Below, one piece after another: positions 1-8,075 of a stretch of 64,000 nt of DNA (within the stretch, counting starts at the first letter, position 1; every line of letters begins with the position of its first letter). A program made the position numbers and the translations under genes. The DNA lies in assembly GCF_009862785.1 (NCBI RefSeq), contig NZ_WWHU01000001.1, positions 4,464,001 through 4,528,000 on the forward strand. The letters are read 5' to 3'. The DNA is from Gordonia sp. SID5947. Its GTDB lineage: Bacteria > Actinomycetota > Actinomycetes > Mycobacteriales > Mycobacteriaceae. The notes below the pieces were generated by a model. The model made no database searches, had not been told where the DNA came from, and worked only from the letters and a program-made list of their open reading frames with translations.

Positions 1-59
1 TGGTGCCGGCCATGCGGGCGTCCCGGATGAACATCAGCGAGTCGATCCTCACCGAGTAA
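1..59 (+). CDS. 3' end of an unidentified gene (partial)
   Basis: An open frame enters from the left edge and ends at a TAA at 57-59. Only about 19 codons are visible, ending in NISESILTE. That is too little to assign a family. The next gene is a type VII secretion-associated pair, but nothing in this tail ties it to that pair. The reading frame could also be incidental, so only the end position is usable. Confidence 0.35.
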   Translation, partial: VPAMRASRMNISESILTE

Positions 60-89
60 CCCACCCAACCCAACCCACCCCCACCGCAC

Positions 90-176
90 CCCCTTCCGCA
101 GCCGCGACGGTTCCCGTCATCCGCGCCCCCTGAATGCCGTCGCGGATGAGAGGAACCGTCGCGGCTGCGGAAGGGG
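90..176. repeat. 25-bp perfect inverted repeat with 37-nt loop
   Basis: The left arm at 90-114 and the right arm at 152-176 are exact reverse complements, CCCCTTCCGCAG...GACGGTTCC against its mirror. They are separated by 37 nt. The element sits between the stop at 59 and the likely start at 221. It could fold into a strong hairpin acting as a terminator for the upstream gene, although there is no T-run after it. It could also be one copy of a dispersed palindromic element. Confidence 0.7.
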
Positions 177-220
177 AAGGCGCGGGGGAACCCCGACGGC
201 CCGCCTTGCGTCGTATCCCC

Positions 221-523
221 GTGACCAGTTCACCAGCCGGCTTCGGTCTCCGGCCCGATCAGATCGCGCGGACGGCGGCCACGTGGCGTGCTCAGTCGGA
301 CGTCATACGGTCCATCGACGTCGCTGCGCTGGAACATGTTCCGTGTCCGTCGAGTCGGGTGGCGTCGGCGTTGCGCGCCGCGGCCGCGGCGACGCGAACC
401 ACCACAGCAGCGGTGGCAGACCGGCTGGAGTCGATGGGTGTCCTCCTGCATCGCCTGGGGGTCGACGCCGACCTCGACGACCGGTCCGCTGCCGAGGCCT
501 TCACAGACGGCGTCCGGCGTTGA
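221..523 (+). CDS. EspC-like type VII secretion-associated small protein
   Basis: A 100-residue protein when read from the GTG at 221. It opens with PAGFGLRPDQIARTAATW and continues as two predicted alpha-helical stretches rich in Ala, ending in an acidic tail. This length and layout resemble the EspC/ESX-secretion-associated family (PF10824), whose members are helical hairpins exported by type VII systems. The frame stays open to an ATG at 134, but that extension covers the right arm of the inverted repeat and is Arg/Gly-rich, so I prefer 221. No good Shine-Dalgarno sequence precedes it. The stop TGA overlaps the TTG start of the hydrolase gene, which indicates translational coupling. The family call rests on pattern and context, not on a search. 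Confidence 0.65.
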   Translation: MTSSPAGFGLRPDQIARTAATWRAQSDVIRSIDVAALEHVPCPSSRVASALRAAAAATRTTTAAVADRLESMGVLLHRLGVDADLDDRSAAEAFTDGVRR

Positions 524-2232
524 CACGTCCGACGATCGCCGAACTCCGTGAATGGGACATCAGCCGTGTCACCGCCGCGAGTGCGGCCGCCGCCGACGGT
601 GCGGCATCCCTGGACGGCGCGCTTGACGCCGCGATCCGGGCATTCGACGCCGCCTCCGACTGGCGCGGCGACAGCCGGGCGTCGGCCGAGCAGGCCATCG
701 CCCGGGGACGCGACCAAGCGAACGAGATCCGCAACGTCCTGAACCAGATCGCCGACGAGGCCAACGACGCCGGCGCCGACCTGACCCATGCGCGGGAACT
801 GGTATTGCGGCAGGTGGATGCCGCCATCACCGGTGGATTCGTGGTCACTGACGTCGGCACGGTTGCGCACGCGGATTCGTCGAAAGCGGGCGACGCCACG
901 ATGTTCGAGGCGGCGATCGCCAGTGGCCTCGATGCGGTGGCCCGACTCGACGATGAGCACGGCGCGCGCCTGGACGGTCTCGCCGACGACCTCGTCGCGG
1001 CGCGGCGAGGTGGCGACCCGGACGTCCCTCGTCCCGCCGCGCCCAGCGTGAATCCTGAAGGGACGGTGTCGATCCTGCGGTCGATGACGCCGGTCCAACG
1101 ACACGATTTGTGGTCCCGGATACCTGCCGACGAGCGCCGACGCATCATGCACGCCGACCCGCAGACCATCGGCAACCTCGACGGCGTCGACTTCGACACC
1201 CGGGCCGACGCCAACGAGATCAACATCCGGAACGCGCTGATCGAGGAGCGCCAGGCCGGGCGGGCGGCAGGCCCGCGTGCGGCAGTGCTCGAGGACTTCT
1301 TGCGCCGAGTCCGGGACCCGGACGGCGCCGACGACACCGCAGAACGTCGATTCATCGTCTTCGAGAACACTGCCGGCGGTCGTTCCGTCGAGATGGTCGG
1401 CACCATCGGTCCGGGCATCCGCACCGCAACCGTGTACGTTCCGGGGACGCACAGCAACATGAACCGATCTTCCGAGACTGCCGATATAGCAAGGGATCTC
1501 GCGCAAAGAACCGATGGCCCGGTGTTCGTCTACCTCGATGGCGACCTGCCCCAGAAGGCCGGCTTCGAGGGGTTGACCGATGCGCTCGGCAGGGGCGCGG
1601 GGGCCGGGCCCATCGGGCGGCTGTTCGGCATGGGTTCGGCGCTGGTCGAGTCGATCGACGGCTCCGCGGTCGAAACCGGTTTCGCCCGCATCATGGCGCC
1701 GCGTCTCGTCGGCTTCGGGGCCGCGCTCGACGCCGAACTCGCGCGGTACACCCCGGACGCGAAGACCACGTTCATCGGACACTCCTACGGTGGCTCGGTG
1801 GTCGGTTCGGCCGAGCAACTCGGCTTGCGCGCCGACCGGGTCGTCTACGCGTCGTCGGCGGGCACCGGGGTGTTCGACGGTCCGTGGCGCAATGCGAACC
1901 CCCACGTCGAGCGCTACTCGCTGACCGCTCCGGGCGATCCGATCCAGTATGTGCAGTCGGTGCCCGGCAACCCGCATGGTGCCGACCCCGACGTCGCGCC
2001 CGGGGTGGTGCGGATGGACACCGGATTCACCGGCCCGGACGCGACCGGCCACCGTGCACTGCTCGAGGGCGCCGGCGCACACAGCTCCTACTGGCACGAT
2101 CCGGACTCCGACGCGTTCCGCAACGTCGTGCGGGTGATCAACGGCGACGACCCGACTCGCTATGTGCGACGCACCGGCGACATCGACCTGCCGGGTCGTA
2201 TCCCCGACATCCCACTGCGCGTGCCCTGGTGA
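520..2232 (+). CDS. alpha/beta hydrolase, DUF1023 family, with WXG100-like N-terminus
   Basis: 570 residues from a TTG start that overlaps the stop of the EspC-like gene by 3 nt. Residues 1 to about 190 are helical and Ala-rich, with a WRGDSR motif in the position of a WXG turn. The C-terminal half is an alpha/beta hydrolase of the DUF1023 type (PF06259): it carries YVPGTHSNM near residue 310 and a nucleophile elbow GHSYGGS with Ser422, and His residues follow near the C-terminus (HSSYWHD). This pairing of a small ESX-type helical protein with a DUF1023 hydrolase is common in Mycobacteriales and suggests a secreted or surface-acting esterase or lipase. The substrate is unknown. A longer frame upstream (to 283) overlaps the EspC-like gene and is a shadow. 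Confidence 0.8.
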   Translation: MTRPTIAELREWDISRVTAASAAAADGAASLDGALDAAIRAFDAASDWRGDSRASAEQAIARGRDQANEIRNVLNQIADEANDAGADLTHARELVLRQVDAAITGGFVVTDVGTVAHADSSKAGDATMFEAAIASGLDAVARLDDEHGARLDGLADDLVAARRGGDPDVPRPAAPSVNPEGTVSILRSMTPVQRHDLWSRIPADERRRIMHADPQTIGNLDGVDFDTRADANEINIRNALIEERQAGRAAGPRAAVLEDFLRRVRDPDGADDTAERRFIVFENTAGGRSVEMVGTIGPGIRTATVYVPGTHSNMNRSSETADIARDLAQRTDGPVFVYLDGDLPQKAGFEGLTDALGRGAGAGPIGRLFGMGSALVESIDGSAVETGFARIMAPRLVGFGAALDAELARYTPDAKTTFIGHSYGGSVVGSAEQLGLRADRVVYASSAGTGVFDGPWRNANPHVERYSLTAPGDPIQYVQSVPGNPHGADPDVAPGVVRMDTGFTGPDATGHRALLEGAGAHSSYWHDPDSDAFRNVVRVINGDDPTRYVRRTGDIDLPGRIPDIPLRVPW

Positions 2233-2259
2233 TCGGCGGTCGGGCCTGCATACAAACCC

Positions 2260-2306
2260 GTGTCAATAATTCTTGACAACAGTGCGTTGTCAACATAACC
2301 TGACAC
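2260..2306 (+). promoter_or_regulatory. promoter with four TGTCAA/TTGACA half-sites (probable autoregulatory operator)
   Basis: Half-sites lie at 2261-2266 (TGTCAA), 2273-2278 (TTGACA), 2288-2293 (TGTCAA) and 2301-2306 (TGACAC). They alternate in orientation at 12-15 bp spacing. The central pair forms a perfect palindrome, TTGACAAC-N5-GTTGTCAA, at 2273-2293. The same bases offer a -35 TTGACA at 2273 and a -10 CATAAC at 2294 with a short 15-nt spacer. The start of transcription would then fall at or next to the ATG at 2308, giving a leaderless mRNA. Control by the downstream HTH protein is an inference from adjacency. Confidence 0.6.
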
Positions 2307-2307
2307 C

Positions 2308-2598
2308 ATGCACGACGAACAGAATCCGACCGATACGGCACAAGACGACGCCACCGGCGCCGACCTCGCGGGTGACGCCGCGAGCAGCGACCCCGCCCGG
2401 GGGCTGGCCGCGGTGCGAGCGTTGCGGACCCTGGCCGACCGTCTCGAGGACGTCCAGGTCGCCAACGCGCGTGCCAACGGATGGAGCTGGCAGTCGATCG
2501 CAGAGGTCCTGCAGATCAGCCGCCAAGCCGTGCACCAGAAACATTCACACCGAGAGGCCCGCGCGAGTGGGTCAGAAGGAGACATGAACAATGTTTGA
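2308..2598 (+). CDS. small helix-turn-helix regulator coupled to Clp_N protein
   Basis: 96 residues. The first 30 are acidic and probably disordered. Residues about 33-80 hold RTLADRLEDVQVANARANG, then a helix-turn-helix (WSWQSIAEVLQISRQAVHQKH) of the type found in small actinobacterial regulators. The gene overlaps the next by 8 nt, so the two are almost certainly co-translated. The promoter carries a palindromic array that suits a dimeric regulator. HTH/Clp_N pairs of this kind recur in actinomycetes, and I infer a role in sensing protein stress. No target gene beyond its own operon can be read from the sequence. Confidence 0.75.
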   Translation: MHDEQNPTDTAQDDATGADLAGDAASSDPARGLAAVRALRTLADRLEDVQVANARANGWSWQSIAEVLQISRQAVHQKHSHREARASGSEGDMNNV

Positions 2599-3490
2599 GC
2601 GATTCAACCGTGATGACAGAATGCTGCTGGCTTTCGCCATGCAGGAGGCCGGCGACCTGGGTCACCGGCAACTCGGCAACGACCACATCCTCCTGGGCAT
2701 GCTGTGCAACGCCCGGAGTCCGCTGTTCACGTTGCTCGGCGAGCAGGGCCTGACCCTGACGTCGGCACGCGAGGCGGCGCAGAAGTATCACGCCGAGAAC
2801 GACGACGACACTGCCGAGGCCACCGAGGCGACCTCCGAGGAGTCGGCGAAACAACGTTATGAAGAAGATCGGGATGCGCTGCGCAGCATCGGCATCGACC
2901 TCGACAAGGTGCGCGAGGCCGTCCGCGGCCGATTCGGCGAGGACGTCTCCGAGGGATGGGCGCAGCGCCCGGACCGCGGGTACGGCCGCCGCGGACGTGG
3001 TGGTCCCGGTGGTCCCGGTGGCCGTGGTCGCGGTCGCGGGCACCGGCACGGGCCGCACCGCGGTCATGGGCCTCGCCCGGAAGGCTGCGGTCCCGAGGGT
3101 GCCGGTCCGGAAGGCTTCGGGCCCGGCGGTTTCGGCCCCGGGTTCGGTCCGGAAGGCTTCGGCCGCGGCGGGTTCGGTCCCGGACCATTCGGTCCGGGTG
3201 GACCGTTCGCCGACGACGAGGGTCCCTGGGAGCCGGGGCGTGGACGACGCGGCCCGCGTGGCCGTGGGTCGCGCCCCCGCTTCGCCGCCGAGACCCGCGA
3301 GGTGTTCGGAAAGGCCCTCGAGTTCGCCCGTGAGCGGGGAGACCGCCGTCTGCGGCCCGAGTATCTGCTGATCGGCATCATCGATGCCGGTGACGCCGCA
3401 TCCCGTGCCGTCATCGAGTCGGCGACCAGTGCCGACGATCTGAGGTCTGCAGTGCTCGCGAGCCTGCCGGAGGTCGACGCAGGCGTGTGA
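2591..3490 (+). CDS. Clp N-terminal-domain protein with Gly/Pro-rich insert
   Basis: 299 residues from an ATG inside the end of the HTH gene. Residues 1-60 (MFERFNRDDRMLLAFAMQEA, then LGHRQLGNDHILLGMLC) match the first repeat of the Clp_N domain that ClpC and ClpA use to bind substrates and adaptors. A charged stretch follows. About 100 residues (roughly 130-230) are built of Gly-Pro-Phe-Gly-type repeats with many Arg and His. Residues 235-299 carry a second Clp_N-like helix pair (FGKALEFARERGDRRLRPEY, LLIGII). There is no AAA+ ATPase module, so it cannot unfold proteins itself; it may act as an adaptor, a decoy or a chaperone-like sensor. The low-complexity middle is of the kind that can drive self-association. 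Function is inferred. Confidence 0.75.
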   Translation: MFERFNRDDRMLLAFAMQEAGDLGHRQLGNDHILLGMLCNARSPLFTLLGEQGLTLTSAREAAQKYHAENDDDTAEATEATSEESAKQRYEEDRDALRSIGIDLDKVREAVRGRFGEDVSEGWAQRPDRGYGRRGRGGPGGPGGRGRGRGHRHGPHRGHGPRPEGCGPEGAGPEGFGPGGFGPGFGPEGFGRGGFGPGPFGPGGPFADDEGPWEPGRGRRGPRGRGSRPRFAAETREVFGKALEFARERGDRRLRPEYLLIGIIDAGDAASRAVIESATSADDLRSAVLASLPEVDAGV

Positions 3491-3523
3491 CGCCCGCGTG
3501 ATGCCCTCTGGCACAACGTGATC

Positions 3524-3557
3524 AGCCGGCCGCCCTCTCATCGGAGGGCGGTCGGCT
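3524..3557 (+). terminator. intrinsic-type terminator after the Clp_N gene
   Basis: A 14-bp stem with one mismatch pairs AGCCGGCCGCCCTC (3524-3537) with GAGGGCGGTCGGCT (3544-3557) around a 6-nt loop. It begins 33 nt after the stop at 3490. No strong T-run follows, as is usual in high-GC actinomycetes. Confidence 0.7.
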
Positions 3558-3598
3558 TGTCCGCATCGTCCATTCGAACTAGTGTTCGATGAGTGGGC

Positions 3599-3922
3599 AT
3601 GAAGTGGATCGGCGGCGACAGCGGCCAGCCACGACGACCGGTCTACTTCCCGGTCGGTCACAAGGCCGTGCTCGTCGATCTCAACGCCCTGTACCCGCAG
3701 ACCCCGCACTACACCGGGGAGTATTTTCCGGACGGTCTGCAGATCCGGTCGGTGCATCTCGGCGTGCTCACCGCCTGGGCTCGTTCGGAGTGGGGGGAGT
3801 GGTACGGAAAGGTCACCTACACGATCACCGCAAAGGAGCGGCAGGAGAAGGTGACGCACTGGGTGCCCGGCTGGGCGTTACGGCCTGCCGAGGCCGCCGA
3901 TCCCGGACGTCGGCGCGGGTGA
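3599..3922 (+). CDS. conserved-looking hypothetical protein
   Basis: 107 residues from ATG 3599 (109 from GTG 3593). It contains aromatic-rich stretches (RRPVYFPVGHKAVLVDLNAL, PHYTGEYFPDGL, WARSEWGEWYGKVTYTI) and no signal peptide or membrane segment. Composition and codon use look like a real gene, and it lies alone between a terminator and the convergent FAD monooxygenase gene, whose 3' end is 14 nt away. I do not recognise the family. Confidence 0.55.
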   Translation: MKWIGGDSGQPRRPVYFPVGHKAVLVDLNALYPQTPHYTGEYFPDGLQIRSVHLGVLTAWARSEWGEWYGKVTYTITAKERQEKVTHWVPGWALRPAEAADPGRRRG

Positions 3923-3936
3923 GGTCGACGGTTCGC

Positions 3937-5190
3937 CTACTGCGGTCGACGAGCCCACTCGGGTGCGTGTTCCGGGAGCGGCCCGAGCGCGATCAGCCGT
4001 GCGGGAACTCCCTGCAGAATCGGATGGCGCGCCGCGAGTCGGAGCGGCCACGGGAAGCGACTTCGCGACGTGCGCGTGTCGTCGGCGGCACCGCTGAGCA
4101 CCACGCGGTGGGCAATCCGTTGCCCGGCCTGGATCAACACGGTCGGTAACCATCGCCGGCGCTGAACGCGGCGCAACACCGATCGGTCGACGGCGCCGCC
4201 GGTGGCGAGCGCGGGTCCGACGATCCTGGCAGCGGCCACCGCATCGGCGACGGCCAGGTTGATACCCACGCCCCCGACCACCGACATCGCATGCGCGGCG
4301 TCGCCGATGAGGAGTAGCCCGTCCAGGTCCCACCGTGCCAGCCGGTTGAGTTCCACGGTGAGCAGCTTGACCTGATCGAAGGAGGTCAGTTCTGTGACCC
4401 GGTCGGCCATCCACGGTTGGAGTCGGACGATCTGCCGGCGGAACCGATCGATACCCGCGGCGCGGAGACGCGGTTCGGTTCCCTTGCCGATGACATAGGC
4501 GCATTGCCAGTAATCCCCGCGGTCGAGCATCACCATGATCTGTCCGGAACCGATACGGCCGAACGCGCCCGCGGTGTCACAGTCGCGGCGGGATACGCGG
4601 AACCACAGGACGTCGACCGGCGCTCCGAACGTGCGCGGGCGTAATCCGGCGGCGGAACGCACTCGCGAGTCGCGACCGTCGCACGCCACGGTGAGTGTTG
4701 CGTCGATACGGTGCTCGACTCCCGTCGACCGATCCAGATAGACGGCTCCGGTGATCTTTTCGTGGTCGCGGTACAGGTCCACGAGCTCCGCGTTGCGTCG
4801 CAGTGTGAACGTCGGCTCGGCAGCCGCCGCATCGGCGAGCAGATCGAGAAGATCCCACTGCGGAACGAGCGCGATGTGCTTGTGCGGGCCGGGAAGCCGG
4901 GTGAAATCGGCGAGCACGGCGGTTCCCTGGTCGAACCGCACCTCGGCGCGCTCGACCGTGCGATGTGGCAGTTCCGCAAACCGTTCGCCAAGCCCGAGTT
5001 CGTCGAGCAGGGTGAGGGTGGACGCATGCACCACGTCGCCGCGGAAGTCGCGCAGAAAGGCGGAGTGCTTTTCCAGAACGATGACGTCGACGCCGGCACG
5101 GGCCAGGAGCAGACCGAACACCATGCCCGCCGGGCCGCCGCCGACGACCAGGCAGGTTGTGCGTTCGGGCTGCACCATGGTTCTGACCAC
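3937..5190 (-). CDS. FAD-dependent monooxygenase (PHBH/UbiH fold)
   Basis: 417 residues. The N-terminus has the Rossmann dinucleotide motif VVGGGPAGM. The middle has the CDGRDSRVR motif (DG fingerprint), and the later GDAAHAMSVVGGVGINLAVAD segment binds the FAD ribityl chain. Together these define group A flavin monooxygenases (PF01494). The gene starts 13 nt after the stop of menA on the same strand, so it is probably co-transcribed. A second ATG four codons in (5178) is an equally good start. Adjacency to menA raises the idea of a quinone-related hydroxylation, but no known menaquinone step in this group requires it, so the substrate is open. Confidence 0.85.
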   Translation of the reverse strand: MVRTMVQPERTTCLVVGGGPAGMVFGLLLARAGVDVIVLEKHSAFLRDFRGDVVHASTLTLLDELGLGERFAELPHRTVERAEVRFDQGTAVLADFTRLPGPHKHIALVPQWDLLDLLADAAAAEPTFTLRRNAELVDLYRDHEKITGAVYLDRSTGVEHRIDATLTVACDGRDSRVRSAAGLRPRTFGAPVDVLWFRVSRRDCDTAGAFGRIGSGQIMVMLDRGDYWQCAYVIGKGTEPRLRAAGIDRFRRQIVRLQPWMADRVTELTSFDQVKLLTVELNRLARWDLDGLLLIGDAAHAMSVVGGVGINLAVADAVAAARIVGPALATGGAVDRSVLRRVQRRRWLPTVLIQAGQRIAHRVVLSGAADDTRTSRSRFPWPLRLAARHPILQGVPARLIALGPLPEHAPEWARRPQ

Positions 5191-5203
5191 CCGTGGACCC
5201 GGC

Positions 5204-6073
5204 CTAGCCGACGACCAGTCCGACCGCCGTCAGTACCGCCCACAGCAGCATCGCCTGGCCGGTGCCACCCAGCGAGGGGATGAGGCCGGGGCCGACGGCG
5301 CCGGCGCGCACGGGTTTCAAGGCCATCCACACCAGCGGGGCGGCCAGAAGGCCGAGCAATGCCCACGGCGTCGCGAGAACCAGGACCACACTGACCACGA
5401 GCGGCACCACGAGGAGCGCGCCGAAGAAGATGCGAGTCCTCTTGTCGCCGAGCCGGACTGCCAGGGTGACCTTGCCGGATTCGGTGTCGGTCGGGATGTC
5501 GCGAAGATTGTTGACCACCAGCACGGCCGACGAGATGGAACCGATCGCGATGGCGCACAGCAGGCCGACCCAATCGACCAGGTCGCCGACCACGTATTGC
5601 GTGCCGAGTACCGCGACCAGCCCGAAAAAGACGAAGACAGCGATCTCGCCGAGCCCGATGTACCCGTACGGTTTGCTGCCGCCGGTGTAGAACCACGCAC
5701 CGGCGATGCAGATCGCGCCCACCGCCACCAGCCACCAGGCAGTGCTGATGGCGAGGACCAGTCCGCAGACCGCCCCGACCGCGAAGCAGGCGAACGCGGC
5801 ACGTTTCACCGCGCCGGGGGAGGCCGCGCCCGACCCGACCAACCGCATCGGCCCGACCCGATCGTCGTCGGTGCCGCGGATTCCGTCGGAATAGTCGTTC
5901 GCGAAGTTCACACCGATGATGAACGCCACCGCGACCAGGAGCGCGAGGACCGCTTTCCACCAGACCACATCGCCGAGATCACGGACTGCTCCGACGCCGA
6001 CGACGACCGGTGCGATCGCGTTGGGCAGCGTGCGCGGACGCGCGCCTTCTAGCCACTGCTTCGGGGTTGCCAC
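5204..6073 (-). CDS. menA: 1,4-dihydroxy-2-naphthoate polyprenyltransferase MenA
   Basis: 289 residues from GTG 6073. It joins 1,4-dihydroxy-2-naphthoate to a polyprenyl diphosphate, forming demethylmenaquinone in the membrane. The first Asp-rich motif NFANDYSDG and the second motif [14 protein letters not shown], both needed for Mg-diphosphate binding, are visible, with about eight hydrophobic segments. Length matches the family. The frame continues upstream to 6439 but only as Arg-rich shadow sequence; the GTG gives the usual MenA N-terminus ([20 protein letters not shown]). The 298 nt upstream (6074-6371) hold no gene I can support and presumably contain the promoter. Confidence 0.95.
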   Translation of the reverse strand: MATPKQWLEGARPRTLPNAIAPVVVGVGAVRDLGDVVWWKAVLALLVAVAFIIGVNFANDYSDGIRGTDDDRVGPMRLVGSGAASPGAVKRAAFACFAVGAVCGLVLAISTAWWLVAVGAICIAGAWFYTGGSKPYGYIGLGEIAVFVFFGLVAVLGTQYVVGDLVDWVGLLCAIAIGSISSAVLVVNNLRDIPTDTESGKVTLAVRLGDKRTRIFFGALLVVPLVVSVVLVLATPWALLGLLAAPLVWMALKPVRAGAVGPGLIPSLGGTGQAMLLWAVLTAVGLVVG

Positions 6074-6371
6074 GAGGTCGATCCTGCCACGCACGTGCCC
6101 CCGCGCCGTGGCTGGCCGCGCGCAGTCCGGGCCGGATGATGCCGACCGCCGTCGCCATCGGTGTTGCGCGTCCACGAGGGTCGTCCCGTGTCGGGTCCCT
6201 CGGCGACCATGTCTGTGGTCCCCGGAGTGTCGGCATGCCGGCGCCGGTGAATCCCAGTGGCGCGAATCCCGGTGGCATGAATCCGACAGTCGCGGAAGGG
6301 GAAGCGTCAAGATTGTGCGGTTGAATTCGGTCGAAGTTATGGGTGGTGCATTAATCGAATCTCGGGCGTCA

Positions 6372-6881
6372 TCAGCGGATGGGTCTGAACGCCAGGAGCG
6401 GAATCGTGCGATCACCGGCCAACGCCTCGTACGTGGCATATCCCGGCATCGTCTGTTTGACCTTGTCCCACAGTCGGTCGCGCTCGGTGCCGGTCAATTC
6501 TTCACCGCGGAAAGATTCGGTGCCGCGGCCCGCGGATATCTGCACGACGGGATTCGCTGTGACGTTGTGGTACCACGCCGGGTGGCGGGTTCCGCCGTAA
6601 TTGGAGGCGATCAGGATGATCCTGCCCGCATCGGTGAAATAGATCAGCGGCGTGGTCCGCTCGATTCCCGATTTGGCGCCGGTATGCGTCACCAGCACGA
6701 ATCGTGGAGACGGTCCGATCGAACTCGTCCAACCACGGGTGAGTCGGATGAGCGTCGGGTCGACTCGCGGTGCGACGGTCCGGAGGTACCACTGCCCGGC
6801 GGGCGTGAATGCGATCTGCGCGAGGCGGCGCTGGACCGTGTTGACACTGTCCAGATCTTGATCGGGGATCGTCATCGACAT
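6372..6881 (-). CDS. deazaflavin (F420)-dependent nitroreductase-family protein (DUF385/Ddn-like)
   Basis: 169 residues. The fold signature is in the middle: [40 protein letters not shown]. This is the split-barrel F420-binding family PF04075, which includes the pretomanid-activating Ddn and F420-dependent quinone reductases. Known members bind F420H2 at the membrane surface and some reduce menaquinone. Its location next to menA is suggestive, but the distance (about 300 nt) and lack of overlap mean it is probably a separate transcript. Confidence 0.85.
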   Translation of the reverse strand: MSMTIPDQDLDSVNTVQRRLAQIAFTPAGQWYLRTVAPRVDPTLIRLTRGWTSSIGPSPRFVLVTHTGAKSGIERTTPLIYFTDAGRIILIASNYGGTRHPAWYHNVTANPVVQISAGRGTESFRGEELTGTERDRLWDKVKQTMPGYATYEALAGDRTIPLLAFRPIR

Positions 6882-6905
6882 GGCGGCGGCGAGACGGAGG
6901 ACACG

Positions 6906-7163
6906 TCAGACGGGGAAGCAGACGACCGTGATGCACACCGTTTTCGGCACGTCGGGGAGCGGGAAGATCGGGACCAACGGAACCGGCAGCAGCGGGACCG
7001 GAAGTAGTGGCACCGGTAGGTCGGGAACGTAGATGGTGGCGGCGTCGTGCGAGGCGGGGACGGGGGCGTCTGACGTCACCGCCGAGGCGACGGGCGCCAA
7101 CGGCATCGAGATGGCTGCGCCGAGGGCGACGCCGACGACGACTCTGCGAATACGGGTGATCAT
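6906..7163 (-). CDS. small secreted protein with Pro-Val/Leu repeats
   Basis: 85 residues from ATG 7163, preceded by a strong GAGGAG ribosome-binding site. A clear signal peptide (MITRIRRVVVGVALGAAISM, cleavage near ASA-V) is followed by a short linker and then tandem PVPLLPVPLLPVPLVP repeats. It ends with two Cys (TVCITVVCFPV) that could form a disulfide. It is likely exported to the cell envelope. I know no function. The frame extends upstream to 7268, but that part lacks a ribosome-binding site. Confidence 0.7.
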   Translation of the reverse strand: MITRIRRVVVGVALGAAISMPLAPVASAVTSDAPVPASHDAATIYVPDLPVPLLPVPLLPVPLVPIFPLPDVPKTVCITVVCFPV

Positions 7164-7193
7164 GGTTGCTCTCCTCGGAGATGTGCGCGATTG

Positions 7194-7208
7194 AATCAGG
7201 CCCTGATT
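7194..7208. promoter_or_regulatory. 15-bp palindrome upstream of the secreted-protein gene
   Basis: AATCAGG-C-CCTGATT is a perfect 7-1-7 palindrome, placed 31-45 nt upstream of the ATG at 7163. Its size and symmetry suit a dimeric regulator. No regulator gene lies next to it. The 355-nt gap between 7164 and 7518 contains this site and a possible -10 (TAAGAT, 7478-7483) for the gene at 7519, and no further gene that I can support. Confidence 0.4.
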
Positions 7209-7518
7209 GTTCGCTGTGCAACGCACCCAACAAATTCCACTGACAATTTCGTTACAGACACTAAGCAATCGGGTCAGTGGGCCCGCGTCACTGTAAACCT
7301 GTCCTTCGAGTGCGGGCGCCGACTAGATTTTCGCACATGCAGGCTTTGATATCGAGAGAAATTGATTCGACCGATGGACACCTCCTGCGGACTTTCGTCG
7401 ATGCCCACCTGATGGTCTGCGTCGGTCCGGGGAACGGGATTTCTTGGGAGACGGGGCTACTCGGAGGGCCGCAGCGGTAAGATCCGACGTAGCCACACTG
7501 TCTTGTGAGGTAGGTGCG

Positions 7519-8049
7519 ATGGCCCTCGATGACGTTTCGCAGATGCCTGTGGACGAGAACACCGTCACACGATTCGTCACCGACCTCGTGCGGGGTTTCA
7601 ATACGCACGACCCGGATCTGTTCACGTCGGTGATGACGGATGACGTCGTCTTTGAACACAGTGGTGCACCTACCACTCTTTACGGCCGGGGGCAGGTCGG
7701 CGGCTACTACACCACCGTGTGGACGGCGATCCCCGACCTCACCCTGGAGTTGGCGGATGGCCCTTTCTTTCATCCGCGCGCGCCCCGTGTGAGCTTTGCG
7801 TGGGCGGCGGCGGGCACGCACACCGGGCCACTCGATCCGCCCGGTCTGGCGCCCACAGGGAAGGACGTCGAGTTCGATGTCCGGGAGATCATCGAGTTCC
7901 GTGGCGGACTTGCCAGTCACGTCCGGGTCTCCACCGATATGGCCGAGTTCGCGCGACAGATCGGCGCGTTGCCGGCGCGGGGGAGCGTGGGAGAACGGGC
8001 GGGGGCGCGGATGCAACGGTTGCAGATGAAGGCTTCCCGTCGTCGGTGA
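7519..8049 (+). CDS. SnoaL/NTF2-like ester-cyclase-type protein
   Basis: 176 residues from ATG 7519 with GAGG 8 nt upstream. The pattern FVTDLVRGFNTHDPDLFTSV, then VVFEHSGAPTTLYGRGQVGG and a later DVREIIEFRGGLASHVRVSTD, is typical of the cone-shaped SnoaL/NTF2 fold used by polyketide cyclases, isomerases and many uncharacterised proteins. The C-terminal 25 residues are basic and lie outside the fold. The reaction cannot be predicted. It stands alone, 26 nt from the convergent HNH gene. Confidence 0.75.
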   Translation: MALDDVSQMPVDENTVTRFVTDLVRGFNTHDPDLFTSVMTDDVVFEHSGAPTTLYGRGQVGGYYTTVWTAIPDLTLELADGPFFHPRAPRVSFAWAAAGTHTGPLDPPGLAPTGKDVEFDVREIIEFRGGLASHVRVSTDMAEFARQIGALPARGSVGERAGARMQRLQMKASRRR

Positions 8050-8075
8050 CATCATCGGGCTCTGCATCCTTGGGC

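Noticed and set aside
283..519. Upstream extension of the DUF1023 hydrolase frame
   Set aside because: Cys/Arg/Gly-rich text that overlaps the EspC-like gene; the TTG at 520 gives the coupled start.
292..2097. 601-codon open frame on the minus strand
   Set aside because: Antisense shadow of the hydrolase gene with Arg/Val/Gly-rich text and no domain; typical of GC-rich third positions.
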